From: Litsea cubeba
Lineage: Eukaryota; Streptophyta; Magnoliopsida; Laurales; Lauraceae
Reading direction: 5' to 3'
Assembly: GCA_012931725.1 (NCBI GenBank)
Contig: CM022948.1
Coordinates: 69,790,444 to 69,854,443, forward strand
DNA length: 64,000 nt
Shown: positions 45,138 to 58,800 of the stretch, in pieces
How the letters are laid out: the number at the start of each line of letters is the position of its first letter
Numbering within the stretch: position 1 is the first letter of the stretch
Translations under genes and position numbers: made by a program
The notes under the pieces: generated by a model
What the model was told of the DNA's origin: nothing
What the model saw: the letters and a program-made list of their open reading frames with translations, nothing else
Databases searched by the model: none

Positions 45138-47889
45138 TATTTTAGTTTACTATGAACAGAAAAAAAGGAAAGAACAAAGAAGGAAAACTGTTTGTGGAGT
45201 TCTTCTCTCCTTTTTTTTTTTTTTTTTTTGCAGCTCTGCAAATTTCTTTCAGCGACTTCTCTTTCTGTGCTTGATTGACATACCAGTTTGGACTAAAATT
45301 TGGTTATTAGATTTCGTGAATCCATTGTACTGTTTAATGACATAACATGCAGATGCACTCGATGAATCATCTCCGATTGATTGAACCTTCTTAAACTTTG
45401 CAGTGCAATTTGAACTCTGGATATCTGGTCGTTCTGGAATGATGTTCCAACTCACCTATTTTTGCCTCGCTAGTATATGGTATTCTTTTTTCTTTTTTGA
45501 TGATGCTTGTTGATATATATATATATATATATGGATTGCCAATGAATTATTAACGGGCATGCATTTTGGGACTTGTTGGATGATCTGTATCCAGTGGGTC
45601 TTGCATGGACGACTTGGTTTAAATGGTTCTAATGTGGCAGTGAGGGGGAAAAATAGATCTCATTATAGCTTTGGTAAAATTAGATCTGAATATAAGTTTT
45701 ATGGATGGGATTCAGCAATCCACATGGGCTGTTGAAAGCTTGGAATTGTGTGGTCATTATTCGATTTGGAATCTCTGCACGTTCACAAACCATTCTCTGT
45801 TTGGACTGTGATTGCATATATTTTTATTTAAATCTTTTTATACATTTTATCAAGATCTGATTAATGGTTAAGATTCTTTGGTCGGTATGTTCTCAGGCTA
45901 AGAGAAGTGGCACATTTTTGCATTGGTTGGATGGTGACTACCATCTAAAGTTATTATTTTATTTTTTACCTTGAATCGGAAAGACGATGAAAGAAGGCAG
46001 TTTGAGATGGTCTGAGCAAGATAAACGACTGGAAACAAACAATCTCACATTAAGTAGTAGTAGCAACGTAAGGCAGGGTTACAGAGGATTAGATCGATAA
46101 GCCTGGGTTGGAGCTGCGCTGTGCTGGCTGACAAAATATCTAAGCGCGGCCTCAAACATGTCAGGCCAGAGTCCACCCATTTAGTTTGGCATGGGCCAGG
46201 CTGAGCTTTTGATCACTTGTTCGGGCTTTCTAACACTTGTTTGGGAAAATAAATTTCTTTTTATTTATTTATTTATTTGAATATTTAGGGCAAATCAATT
46301 ACTAACTACAAGCACTCATCCACACACATTGATCACATTTGATATACTTACAGGTTCTAGTTCATTTCATGAACTATCATGTCATTTTGTATTGGTCATG
46401 TGCAATCATCAAATAAAATACTATTCATCGCATGAATATAGCATAAAATTATAAATCAATTAAGATAATAAATGAATTTATTCACATCATCCATTGGATT
46501 GAGGACATACAATATAGGAAAAACTATCGGAAAAGTCCCCATAGGACGCCATAGGAAGGATGAGGACCTACTAAGACTTTGGAGACGGAAGGGGTCCTTT
46601 GGGCTCCTTTCGTTTCTTTTTTAGATGTCTATTGGGATGGTCGATATCGACCATCTGTGCGATTATGCCAAAGCGGCAGCCCCCATCTTCCCTCATTCTG
46701 TCTTCTTCCTCTTTCCCTTTTTCCCTTCCATAGTTACTGTAGACACTTCCCCTCGCTACGTCAAAGACACCCATTTATCGATTCGGAAAATACCGACGGA
46801 CTATTGACATTATCGATGGTTCATAACCATCAGGAATATGAGAGGAAAGAAAAGAAAAACCCAATCAAGAGATTTCATTCCCAACACCCAAAAAACCCTA
46901 GGTGAAATTCTTATAGATGTTCTCGTCGGTGAGGCGACAAATGATACCAAGCCAAGGGCGATGTGTTGAGTTTTTTGGGTGTTTCAAAAATTCTTATAAG
47001 GTGTATTTTGTAAAAAGTGTTTTGTCCTTTTCTGTTTTTGCTTTATGTGTAGTGTAGGCTATTGGAAACAACCCATCCTACATTGCTCAAGTTCAACTTT
47101 TGAAGACGGTTTATAAGTGTTTTCATTCCTTTATTCTTTAAGAACTTTTGTAGGCTTTTGCCATGGGCCCTATATGCGCACGCGAGCCAAACTTGACCCG
47201 AGGTGTTGGGTCCGGAAAAACGTTTAATTGGGCAAATCTAGGCCACCTAGCCTAGAGGGACTCGTATAGAAATGGCAACCTTTTGCCATTATTATTATTA
47301 TTTTTTAAAACCAGTTTTTTAGTCGCTGATTTAATGTGGATAAACGTTAACCAATTTTAATCGCTGATTTAATGTGGATTAACGTTGTGATTTAATGATT
47401 TTAAACTTTGAGGATTCAATCGATTTTAATCGCTATTTTAATGTGGTTTAACGTTGTGACTTAATGAGGATTAATGGCCCAATGGACACTAATCACAATA
47501 TAAATTAGGGCCATCTGAGTGATCGTCAGCACACACACAACAACGTATTCTTCTCTTTTCCTCTGCTTTCCCTCTGAGCACTGAGCATTCTAATAGGAGT
47601 CTACACTTTCGGGCTCCGTTGCGATCAGACCTGAATCAAGAAAGGCCATTGTATTCTGGGACAGTTCTGCTGAGAACCTTTGTACCTGAATTTTATCCTA
47701 AAGGGCGGAACTCGTCTTAAAGAGAGCGTCATCAGACGTGCCTCGGCCACAGATCTGCTGCCGTTGCTGCTCTTCGTTTTCCACCAACAAATCACAGTTG
47801 CAATCTTAAACAATCGGGTACTATTGTTACTTTTAAATATTGTTTGACAGCAGTTCCTATTGTAGCTTTACCAACACGATGAACATCAG
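45138..47889. other. Intergenic, no gene recognised
   Basis: Contains T and TA runs (45212-45231, 45514-45533), a palindrome GGTCGATATCGACC near 46640 and a repeat at 47321-47459. A few short frames here have no family resemblance. Confidence 0.45.
47321..47459. repeat. Three units of TCGCTGATTTAATGTGGAT
   Basis: Copies at 47323, 47361 and 47430, the last changed to TCGCTATTTTAATGTGG; two continue into AACGTTGTGA. Confidence 0.8.
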
Positions 47890-48790
47890 TGACCAGAATA
47901 TGGAATCCTTCCGAACCTTGATGGTGGTTCATAGATTGTTTTAATTATTTTGGCAAGAAGTATCCCAAAGACGGGCAAAATGACACCATTAACAACTGCA
48001 GCAACGGCGCCTAGCAGCAGCACTGGGATCTTTGGTTTGTTAAGATATGCGAGGCAGCAGAGTGGAACTTCATTTGCTTGTTTTGATGGCTTTTCCATTT
48101 CAGGTTCTGAATCTTGAGTTTCTTGGATATTGAGTCCTGTAGGTAGTCCAAATGGGAATGAGAATCAATGACGGCTATTATTTCCTACACCAGATGATCA
48201 TGACTTGTAGATCGTCGGAAGTAGGCTCGCAGGCTCAACTGTTTTCCATAATATAATCTAACATAATCTCCGGCTTGTTGTGGTCAATTATAGGATGTTG
48301 TTTTGACTCCTGGTTCACTGTATCCAAACATATTGCAATATATTGGTGCAATATGATGTTGGGATTCTTTTACAGAATTTTGTGATGAAAAAAGGAAAAG
48401 AACCCATCATTCTTTTGTGAGAGGCTATGTCCAGTACATATTTTCATTTGAAATGATTGAATCACAGAGGTCTCTTCAATAAATGCATAATAAATATCTC
48501 AATAGTTTTGAAAATGAATTCTAGCACTAGTAATTAGCAAACAAAAACAATGCTAGTAAGAAATTCTTGAAACCTAGGGCAATTTGTCTATGAATTTGGA
48601 AGGCAAGCTCAGCTGCAGCTTTTATGTCCTCAATAGTTGCACCATCCTTACCATAGGCAATTTTGTCTTTAATGCTAGAAGGCTAGAAGCAAACAGGACA
48701 GGTTCCTGGCTAACAAGCCCAATTTTCCCTCTGATCCATTTTACCTGGAACTCCTTGAGATTTATACCATCTATAAGAATTTCATCTCAT
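47890..48790 (-). pseudogene. ABCB (MDR/P-glycoprotein-type) transporter pseudogene fragment
   Basis: Two collinear pieces on the minus strand. About 48790-48575 encodes part of the first nucleotide-binding domain (LIDGINLKEFQ, KWIRGKIGLVSQEP, YGKDGATIEDIKAAAELA), with the Q-loop but no Walker A, signature or Walker B. About 48148-47890 encodes the linker and start of the second membrane domain (GLPTGLNIQET, LAYLNKPKIPVLLLG, VVNGVILPVFGILL). A short duplication around the ASS motif breaks the frame at about 48675, and the region between is deleted. No functional transporter can come from this. Confidence 0.85.
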
Positions 48791-48894
48791 TATAGATCAT
48801 TTTCTTCCTTTTATATGTAATTTTGGTGAAATCTGCATAAATTAAAGAAGATATCTGATGGTTTGATTACTGTGCACAACTTGATGGTTCGATA

Positions 48895-49300
48895 CCGACT
48901 AGTTATGTCAGTTGAAACGATTCAACTGTACGTGAGTAGTTTCTGTTAATGAGTAAAATAGTCGACACGATCGTTTGATATGGTCGATATCGACCAATTT
49001 ATCTGTAAGTCAGCAGTTTCTGCCAATGAGGAAAACTGTCGATATTGACCATTTTAAACAATCGATACTGACCAAGTTTGTCAGCCGAAGGAGTTTATTT
49101 GTAAGCCAGTAGTTTCTGCCTTTCTGGCAATGAGATTAATGGTCGATATTGACCAAATCTATCGGGCTAAGCAATTTATCTGTAAGCCAGTTGTTCCTGT
49201 ATATGATGATCGACCATTTTCATACTGTCGTTATCGACCAAATCTGTCAGTCAATATCAATTTATGTGTTGGAGGAAAACGGTCAATATCAGCCATTTAT
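48895..49300. repeat. Degenerate array of GGTCGATATCGACC palindromes with GTAAGCCAGTAGTTTCTG spacers
   Basis: At least six variants (GGTCGATATCGACC, TGTCGATATTGACC, ATCGATACTGACC, GGTCGATATTGACC and others) alternate with a spacer carrying GTAAG(C/T)CAG(T/C)AGTTTCTG. It may be a decayed LTR segment. Confidence 0.75.
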
Positions 49301-49554
49301 CACCAAAAAAGTCGAAAGACCCTGTCAAATTCCATACAATTGTTTGAACTTACATCATCAAAGACCACGAGAAATTCCATACAACTATTGAAACTTACAT
49401 TGAACCCATTTACATCATCATGTTTGTCAAAAAAATCATACAGCTGTTCAAACTTACATTGAACCCATTTACATCATCAAAGACCCAAAAAAACTAAAAA
49501 AAAAAATCATACAATTGTTAAACTTATATTGCACCCATTTACATCATTAAAGAC

Positions 49555-49910
49555 CCCATAATACTAAAGGGGAAATATTCAAATGAGAACTAGTTCTCAC
49601 CTATTATATGAGTACTTTTGCGGGACCCAACTAGCAACCCCTTCAAATCTAGCAACCAATAGGGAATCCCCTAATAGTCACTAATCCCGAGGATTGGCAC
49701 ACTCCGAATGGACTGAACCGTTGGATCGATGGTTGAATATTTTTTTGAATATGAAGCCATTAAACTTGTGGGCCACGGATGAAGGGGTTATGGGCATGGA
49801 TTTGGAGTCAAACTTGATACTTGTGGTGATTTCACATAGATCTTTCCACCCCCTCTGGTCTCATCCCCAAATGGGGCTCACAATTGGGCCTCACAAAAGA
49901 ATTCTCATAT
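49555..49910. mobile_element. MITE related to family C
   Basis: Shares GGGCCACGGATGAAGGGGTT and GGACTGAACCGTTGGAT-like sequence with the 42589-43604 element. Ends are uncertain; the right end merges into a TA repeat. Confidence 0.5.
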
Positions 49911-50080
49911 ATATATATATTTGTGTGTGTACACACACACACATATATACACATACACACAATTATATATATATATATATATACACATGCACACGCACAC
50001 ATACACACAGATACACAATTATATATATATATATATACACACGTGTATATATATATGTATGTGTATGTGTATGTATACAT
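49905..50080. repeat. Compound (TA)n/(CA)n microsatellite
   Basis: Alternating TA and CA/TG dinucleotide runs over about 175 bp. Confidence 0.9.
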
Positions 50081-50285
50081 GATAAAATGATGGTCAAATT
50101 AATGTAGGCCACAAATTATTTTGTACAATGGGTCCTTTACATGTCGAAGCCATTCAAAATACACATGTTATTTTTGAATTTGTACTCACCCAATTGTGAC
50201 GATAGTTTTACCGTGTTACTAGCAAGGCTTAGGGGCCACTACAACTATCTCTTTTATGCATGTTAATGACTGTATAAGAAGGATT

Positions 50286-50545
50286 CTATATAAATTGAGT
50301 ATGGAGTATGAATGCCTCCGTTGTAAAATGATAAAAGCGGGGAAGGGGGGCTGGGATCCAAGAGAGAGCCCACACACATGGGAAGAAAGTCCACACAGAT
50401 GAAAAAAGAGTCTGGGTACACATGAAGAGGTGGCTACCCGGGGTTAGAACCCTGGGCAGTCTGGTCAAAACTGCTGCTCCTTTCCAATAGGGCAAGGAAC
50501 CGGTCTCCACTCAGGTAATGAGCTGTTCTCGGGTTTCTTGAGTTA
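50286..50545. mobile_element. Possible SINE-like element
   Basis: GGGGTTAGAACCCTGGG resembles a pol III B box (GGTTCGANTCC) in both directions, next to GAGTGGAGACCGG on the minus strand. CCTCCGTT and AACGGAGG bound the area. There is no clear tail or target duplication. Confidence 0.25.
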
Positions 50546-50857
50546 AAACGGAGGATTCTCCAGCAGGTGGAAGGTAAGGGCATTACAGTAAAGGAAAACA
50601 CCCTTTACTTACAATTATCTCTTTTTGGCAAAAACTCTAATCTTTATTACTAATTAGCAATTAGTAAGGTTTTTTGGTAAAAATCCCTAAAACCTTTCTT
50701 CAACTAGGATCACAACTATCCTTATTATCTATTAAAAAAATATAAACAACTTCAACCCTTCTAGTATGTAGGATGCAAATATCGATGACAACATTCATAT
50801 TTTTTCTATCACCCGCACAATTGCGTCTTGATCTCTAGAAATGAGTTGTTGGTGTGT

Positions 50858-53408
50858 TGTAAGATCCCGGTCCCACCTATATTATTTTATTATATTTTAA
50901 TTAGATATTATTATTATTATTATTATTGAATGTATTTTAGTTATTTAAGATTAAGTGGAGCACGTGTTAGATTAGATGCGTAGATTAGTGAGTTGGGTTG
51001 ATGGGTAGATGACCTGATCCGTAGTTTGACCCAACCCAATGACTTAAGCCCAATACTCTCTTAACCTAATCCCTTCTTTTAAATAACCGCTCGTCTTTAT
51101 CTCTTCTCATTTACCTCTGTAACTCCTCCCGTTTCTTGTTCGTCTTCTTCATCTTTCAACTTCCTAAGCCATTCCAACTTTAGGATCCAGTCATCAGAAT
51201 CAAGATCAGGGGATACCATCATTATTGGTTCGACTTTCTTATCACATGTAACACTCTCCTCAAATCATTAGGAGTAGATTTATACTCTTAGGTTATATTC
51301 TTATTCTTTCCAATGTTAGATTTTGGATAGGAATACCATAGATCTGTTCATCTGAGCATTTCTATTCCATCTTTTATGTCAGATCGGTGTTAGGATTGTG
51401 ATCGAGCGCCCCGGTAATCTCGATTTGGGTTTTGGTTAGGAAACCTACTGCACACTTTTTCAACTTCGGATCTAAGGCAAGTACATTATTATAATTTATT
51501 ATTGAATGCGTTAATTGATCTTTGATTCATATCTAATGCATATAGGTTTGTTTATTTGCCCTTTTCTAAATGATAATGATAGATTAGGAATTTATAAATG
51601 GATGTTTAGGTAATGGAAATGTGGATTCCATTCTCTTTCTAATGGTTATGATTCGTGTGAATTTGGATGGATCGTACTCTCTTTTAGAAAAAGAGAGGAA
51701 AATGGATGAAACAAGGGAAAAACCCCAATTTATGTGATTGCACGAACTCGGTCTACATTCTGAACGTCAAACGTTCGAAAGTTGCTTTGGAACGTTCGAA
51801 CGAGTGAGTTCAGAATCGTCTGAGCCAAATGGCAGAGACGTCGAACGTTCGAACGTTTCCTTCGTGCGTTCGAACGTTCGAGTCTGCTCGCCCCTAAGCC
51901 AAAAACCCGAGGCATCAAACGTTTGAACGTGCCTCATGAACGTTCGAACGTTTGATTTCCCTCATGTCTGAGCCAAAAACTCGAGACCCTGAACGTTCGA
52001 ACATTGGTCTCGTACATTCGAACGTCCAGTGTACTTGGGCAATTTGTGTTTATTTTCCATTGTTTTGGCTTTGATTATTTCGGGGATTTATGATATCATG
52101 TATGTGACTTCATATAGATTTAATAACCTTAAATTATCTACATGGACTTGACATAAGAACCGTCTTTGGGCATACGGTATCTTATGGACGTGGGATTCAA
52201 TTACCTGTGATAATTTTAATGAACTCTAGCGAGAAAGGGTCAATACATCTCTATTGAAAATCCTTCATTGGATCTATGCACCATGAAATTTGAGAGATGT
52301 AACGTCCTTAACTTACTAGCGTTATTATTGTGTGTTGACGGGTATATGAATATACGTCTAACCTTAGGATTGATTTACACTTTGTCTTAACCTTTGTATT
52401 TGCATGCATATGTTGGTTTAGGTTATGTATTCCTTTAGATGCATACCCTATTTTGTATTATGGATTGATTGGTGGCTTGGCAAATTAGATTTATGTGATT
52501 TGACTATGATATGGATTGGCCAGCCCTTCATTTTGACTTAGGACTCTTGTGTTGGAGCATTATTATTCGGGTCTATTATGCATATATGTTTTCCTTTACG
52601 TGGGCCATTTGTGAACAACTGCAGATCGTATGTGGACGGTTGATCACCGATGTGTCCGGATCACTTATAATCCGCTTTGAATGTGAACAGGTTATCCTGA
52701 TATGTGTTTATCGATCGGTTTATTACCACCGACGTTGTGGACGGGCTTTCCCGATTATGTAGGGTTGACCACCCAAAACGGGGACACTTGTCTCCGTGTG
52801 AATTATATATTGCTCCATTTGGTGTCTTTTGGATTTATGTCATACGTTCTTTCTTGTCTTTATCTTTATCATTGTTTCTTATAATCTCACTTATTTTTTA
52901 CTCATTTTGATATCGTATCTTAATTTCGAATTATGATCATGTTCTTGCTATTTACGTTACTACATTTGGTGCATAAGTACCGAGCCCTACTTTACCCAGG
53001 AGAAGGAGGAGGGTCAAACGTTTCAAACGTTTGAGCCAACTGACGAACTCGAGTGGGATGCCGGAGACGGTTTCGGAGCCATCTGAGTCTGCATTAGAGA
53101 GAACGTCATCTTAGCAATTCTCTAGATGAACCTTCTTTAATAATATACATTTTCTTAGTAATTGTTTTATTCATTCTACAACTTTAATTATTAATGTTTA
53201 TTTGATTTTCGTATTGGATCTTATTTACGGTCATTGAATACCAATTGAATGAAGCTTCCGTTGCATTTAATGAAATTTTATTTGGACTCACCACGGTTTG
53301 TGACTTTATGCGGGTTCACTTTTGGAAGCTTGTGGTATTAAACACAAGAATTTGAATTTATTTTAATTTTTCACGTTTTTCCCCAATTCTTATTTTGAGG
53401 ACGTGACA
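50858..53408 (+). mobile_element. Solo LTR of a Tekay-like chromovirus
   Basis: TGTAAGATCCC to GACGTGACA, 2551 bp, flanked by TGTGT on both sides (50853-50857 and 53409-53413). There is no coding interior, as after recombination between two LTRs. The ends match those of the LTR at 2466-5483, but most of the sequence differs. Confidence 0.88.
51761..52030 (+). repeat. Four tandem modules of paired GAACGTTCGAACG palindromes inside the solo LTR
   Basis: Each module of about 70-80 bp has two palindromes such as GAACGTTCGAACG, CAAACGTTTGAACG or GAACGTTCGAACGTTTG, separated by a TTCCTTCG- or GCCTCAT-like spacer and followed by GAGCCAAAAACTCGAG-like sequence. Two modules keep the spacer well; the first and last are more diverged. 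Confidence 0.88.
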
Positions 53409-55221
53409 TGTGTGGCCAAAAAAACGTTTATGATGTTGTGTTGCATCCTATTTGGTTTGAGCTGTTAGGGCAAGTGTCTCAATAAATCAAATCTAATTAA
53501 ATATGATCCTACCAACCTAATATAACATATTAAGATCTTGTCGTAATCATAATTCAATTAGGATCTTAACTCATTTCTTATTATCTTAAGATTACTAAAC
53601 AATCTCAAGCTTCCTAAAATTTGGAATACCATAACACTCAAGTTTATTCACTGTTAAAGATCCTCTGTTGTTTTTTTATGAGATTCGGGCAAAATCACGT
53701 TTTTTGACACTTTGAGGATGTACCAATTACAAAAGTTTGTGTAATGGCTTTCTAGAGGAACTTACATACATTTTATAACGTGGTGGTTATTTTTGTGAGC
53801 ATGATGAAGCAGGTAATATGATTTCTTATTCACTGATGCATTTTAAAAAGTCTTTTAAGACTTTCAATTCAATTTAAAATGGGTCAGAATATTGAACCCA
53901 TACTGGGTTTTTCAATTTGGGTCATGCAAGCCTCATACCATATGAAGATGTAGATGGGTCCGTTTGATAGATGGATCATGGAAGAATGGAATATAATAAA
54001 GGTTCAGAAAGAAATATATACATAGAAAGGGAAGTGTCCCTCATCCTATAGTGAGGGAAATATACATATGAATGTTTTTCATGTATATAACTCTCATAGG
54101 AGCATCTCCTATATATATTCTCCTAAGAGCACACCGCATACTCGCATAGGGTGCAAATGCAATCCAGCTCGTGGGCCCACTTGGATGGATTCCTTTCACT
54201 GAGGAAAGGGTAAATAGAAAGGTTTCTTTTAGGGATAAGTATCATGATAATCAGCCCATCAGATTATTCTAGACCTTGACTCAACAGCCTTAAAAATTTA
54301 ATGGTCCATAAATTATAGCTTGCTTTTGAGATTCAATCCGGTGAGTAAAGTCTCAATGAGGATAAAAATGGGCATGATGCAGGTCACAGGCCTAGCTGAC
54401 CGCACACTGATCAAAGGTGGTCCCATAGGCTCAATGGCAGACCAGGATTTTCATTTGGGTGGTGTGGGACAATGGTTAAGTTAAGAAGTGTAATAATAAA
54501 ATATAATTTATAAGGTATTTGAGGATTCTTGCACCCACGTCGTAACACTTGGGTCCGCCCCTGTATAGACTTGTGCAGTCCACTTGTAAGAGAAAATTCT
54601 CTTATATGTCGGACCCCAGCCCACACTAATGGATCCACACTTCTTTTCTTTCATTTCATGGCCCATCACAGGGCTCTCAAAAACTTAGGCCCGGCCCCTA
54701 TACCCTTGAGCCTGAAACCAATAATACTGGAGGCAGACTGTCTGATGAGTCCAATGGGCTAATCTGAAACTCTGGGGACCGTGACCCTATGGTTCAAGAT
54801 CTGGATACCAGGTTCAACCTTTACAGGGACACTTATTGGGCAGGCTCGGTTTAGGGTCCCATGGACCGTGTTAAACCCAAGACTCAAGATGAGGGCCTTC
54901 AAACCACCCTCCCTTGAGTCTGGATCCCTAGTTTCATTGAAAAAAGGAGATACTTTTTCATCATATCAACATTCGCCTTATTTTACAGAATCTCATTGAA
55001 TCACACTACTCTATTTTTAATCCCATAACAAATCAAATCTGAAAACTTTAAACATAAAATATCTAATATACTTCAATCCCAATCTTAGACACTCATCATA
55101 ACATAAACAACCTTTATAATCTTCGCTATTAAATGGTTTGAATCACTAGACCGCGGGCCATCCCACTGGTTGAATGAGATGCCTGGAAGTTCCAATACTA
55201 CATACTCCTCCACAAAGAGTC

Positions 55222-55345
55222 AAGAAAGAATCTTGTCAGCTACAAAAATGACAAAGAGCCAAACACAGCCTCTGTAGATCCACAAGAGTTCAGCAAGAAT
55301 TTTGTCAGCAACCAAAATGACCAAGAGCCAAACCGAGCCTCTGTA
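55222..55345. repeat. Tandem duplication, period 69
   Basis: Copies share TTGTCAGC, AAAATGAC and AAGAGCCAAAC. It lies about 500 bp beyond the DXS stop. Confidence 0.75.
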
Positions 55346-55826
55346 GTTTTTAGTTACATAAAAATGCTTAACAGGATTTAAAAATGAAGTGATGTATATA
55401 GAAAAAGGTTGGTGGTTAGGATGATTATCATTGATCAAACAAGCAAAAGGACAAAGCAACAACTCCATCCCACCAATGTAATCTTTTGATTTCTTGATTC
55501 TCTATTATAAAATTTGAAGTCTAACACATGACATCTAATTACAATAGGACAATAGGACAAGGGTAAAATCTACAGAATCACAAAGAAGCCCCTTTCTAGA
55601 TCCCTCTAGACCCAACAAACCCACCTTTTTTTTTATTACACTGATGTCAGGAACTGAAATACTGAATACAAACAATATCAAATCTTTATGGGTTTGTGGG
55701 TCATGGTTTGTAGCCTTTTAAAACCCATATACCCATTTCCTCTTTTGGTTTTCTGAGTCCACCCAAATTCAATGTATGCCCCCGCAAATGCAGAGAACCT
55801 TCAAGAATTTTCAATTTGGAGATGTA

Positions 55827-55832
55827 TTTATT
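55827..55832 (-). terminator. Candidate poly(A) signal of DXS
   Basis: AATAAA on the minus strand about 40 bases after the stop. Another lies at 55632-55637. Confidence 0.35.
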
Positions 55833-55868
55833 ATTCTGCTGCCTTGTTTGAAACTGATAGGAATTGAA

Positions 55869-58800
55869 TCATTTGAAATGAAGAGCTTCTTTGGGCTTCC
55901 CCAGAAGAGACAGCACTGTTGCAGCAATGTGCCTAGAAGAAAGGCCTGCTTCTTCAATCTGATCTTGGGGAGATCCATGGTCTATATATCTGTCTGGGAG
56001 CACCATTGATCTCAACTGCAAGAGTTTAAACTATATTCAGAATCATGGAACTTAAACTGTGATCTCTCGCATTTGAAGCATGTGCAAACATCCATAGTCT
56101 GTGGGGCTTGTTGGATGTGTGGATTATATGATCCTTGAACCAAGTATCTGCATAATATATTCAGGCATTGGCCTGTTGATCCAGATTGTTGAGTTTATGG
56201 GCACATTGCACTGGTGATCTTTTGTTTTGTTTTTTCCTTGTCCATCATTAATGGTAGGCCCATTAGGCCAACAATGTGGATCATCAAACTGTGAAGGCAT
56301 AAATCACAAACTTCTTGTGGGGCAAGCCACAATGTCTTTCCAATTTTTTTTTCATACAGCGATTATCGCCATCGGCAATGGCCAGGCCGTTTCTAAGCAT
56401 GGAACGACTAAGGCTGAGAGGCTAGGGGTTTAAAAGGTCTTGCGAAAAATCTACCTGTGTGAAAAAAATGAGAACCATCTAATCATCAAAGATCGTATTT
56501 TGAGGGCCTCAAATTTGACCATTCTAGCCTTTAAATAAAGTAGGATGGTGTCAAATTTTGCATCACCAACTGAGGGGGCCCTCGAAATTCAGGTAAGCGT
56601 CAAATCTTCTGAGCCCCCAAATCACCATCCTCATAACCTCAAGTCATGGAGATGGAGATTCCACAAATAGAAGCACGTCATAAAGGAATCATGTCGATTT
56701 CTTAGGAGAAAATTACCTTAAGATTTCTATCTAGAAGGCCACTGAGGCTTAGGAAGTGAGACACATGAGATCCAAAACCTCCAATTGAACCTTCTTCAAC
56801 AGTAATCAGGATCTCATGCTCATTTGCCAGTCTCCTGATGAGCTCTGTGTCCAGAGGCTTGCAGAAGCGAGCATCAACAACAGTCACAGATATGTCGTGG
56901 GTTTTGAGTGATATGGCAGCTTCAGTACATCTCTGGACTATAGAACCAAATCCAAGAATAGCCACTCTTGTGCCTTCCATCAGAATCTTCCCTTTGCCAA
57001 TCTATTCAAATAGAAAATTGAAAGTTAGTCCTGTTCGCATCTTGTTTTGTTAGCAATCCAATTTTTCAGAGGTAATTGACATTCGAACCTCTAACGGGGT
57101 GCCTTTGTTATTAGGAGGGAGAGCAACTCCAATGCCATTACCCCTAGGAAACCTGAAGCAACTGGGTCTGTCATCGATTGCTGCAGCTGTGGCAACCATA
57201 TGCAGAAGTTCAATTTCATCGGATGGAGCCATTACAACCATGTTGGGCAAGCAGGCCATATATGTGATGTCGAATGCTCCACAGTGAGTTGGTCCATCTG
57301 CCCCAACCAAACCAGCCCGATCCAATGCAAATCGAACTGGCAATTTTTGAAGATCCACATCATGTACCACCTTCAGAGAGTCAATGAATCATCAGTTCAC
57401 TTAAATATTCACATCTCATCATCATGACTAAAATTGAAACTTCACTTAGAAACAGAAAAGTAACTTATAGTGATCAAAGATGTCTTTGAATCTCATTCTC
57501 TGAGTATAGCAGAAAGACAAATGGAACTGTTGCAGAAGCAATATGAAATTTACGTCTGTTGTACCTGATCATAGCCCCTTTGAAGAAATGAGGAGTAGAT
57601 GGCACAGAAAGGCTTTAGACCCTCCGTTGCTAGACCAGCAGCAAATGTCACAGCATGCTGCTCGGCAATCCCCACATCAAAGCAACGATCTGGGAACTTC
57701 TTTTGGAAGAAATTAAGCCCTGTTCCACCACCCATAGCTGCATGAATCGCTACAATCTTGCTATCTTCCTCAGCTTCTTTGATAAGGGCCTCCGCGAAGT
57801 ACTGGGTGTATGAAAGTGTGGGGGATTTGGTTTTACTTTGTACCCCGGTTCTCGGGTCGAACTTGACAACCCCTAGTAAAGAAGGAAAGAATAAAACAGA
57901 ATCTGGGTCATGCATGAGGAATCTTTTAAACTGTGTATGTACTTATACTGGTATGAGTTATTGATTCTTACCATGCATTTTATCAGCTGCTGCTTCTGCA
58001 GGAGGATACCCCTTTCCTTTCTCTGTGACGATGTGGATAAGAACAGGCCCTGGGGCGGGCAATGCCTTAACCTTTTGGAATATGGTAACAAGATCTTCGA
58101 CGTTGTGCCCATCAACAGGACCAATGTAATACAACCCAAGCTCCTCAAACAGACAAGACCCAGAAGCACTGATCATTCCCCTTGCATATTCGTCCACCTT
58201 GGCTGCAATCTCATGAGTCTTCCCTCCAATCTGCTTTGTAATACTCTGTAACAGAGAATGAATTCAAACATGTTTAAAACGTGAAGCTAGAGTATGAGAG
58301 ACTAATTTGAAAATAGAACGATAAATAAAAACTGATGGGCTTTAGCTAACTTTTGCTGCTTCACGAAGCTTGCGGAATTCAGTGCTTGCTTGAAGCTTGG
58401 AGAGAGTGCTGCTGAGAGCTCCAACAGGAGTTGCAGGGCCATCAAGTGTGGCCGTTGGTAGGGATACTTGCTCGTTGTCATTCAAGACGACAATTAGATT
58501 GGAATCGAGGAATCCAGAATTGTTCATGGCCTCATAGGCTTGTCCGGCAGTCATAGCTCCATCTCCAATTACAGAGATAACATGGTTGCTCTTCCCTAGA
58601 AGATCTCTAGCGACTGCCATTCCTACAAAATTATAGAAGAGAAATAGAAATTACAAACAGGAGGTGCATGTTAGAGCTTCAAACAAGATTTGGAGTATCA
58701 TGTTTGCATATGGCATCACCTAAACCATATTCTTAATTTCTTTCAAGGCAATTAATCTGATTTTTCAATTATATAAGATCCATACTGATTACTATGATTG

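Larger units (their letters stand above)
53409..55868. other. Intergenic, downstream of DXS
   Basis: Remnants of the MITE families (GTGAGGGAAATATACATATGAA near 54045 and TCATAGGAGCATCTCC near 54090) and a tandem repeat at 55222-55345. No gene recognised. Confidence 0.5.

Noticed and set aside
50286..50545. tRNA gene
   Set aside because: Only a B-box-like sequence is present; no cloverleaf can be drawn.
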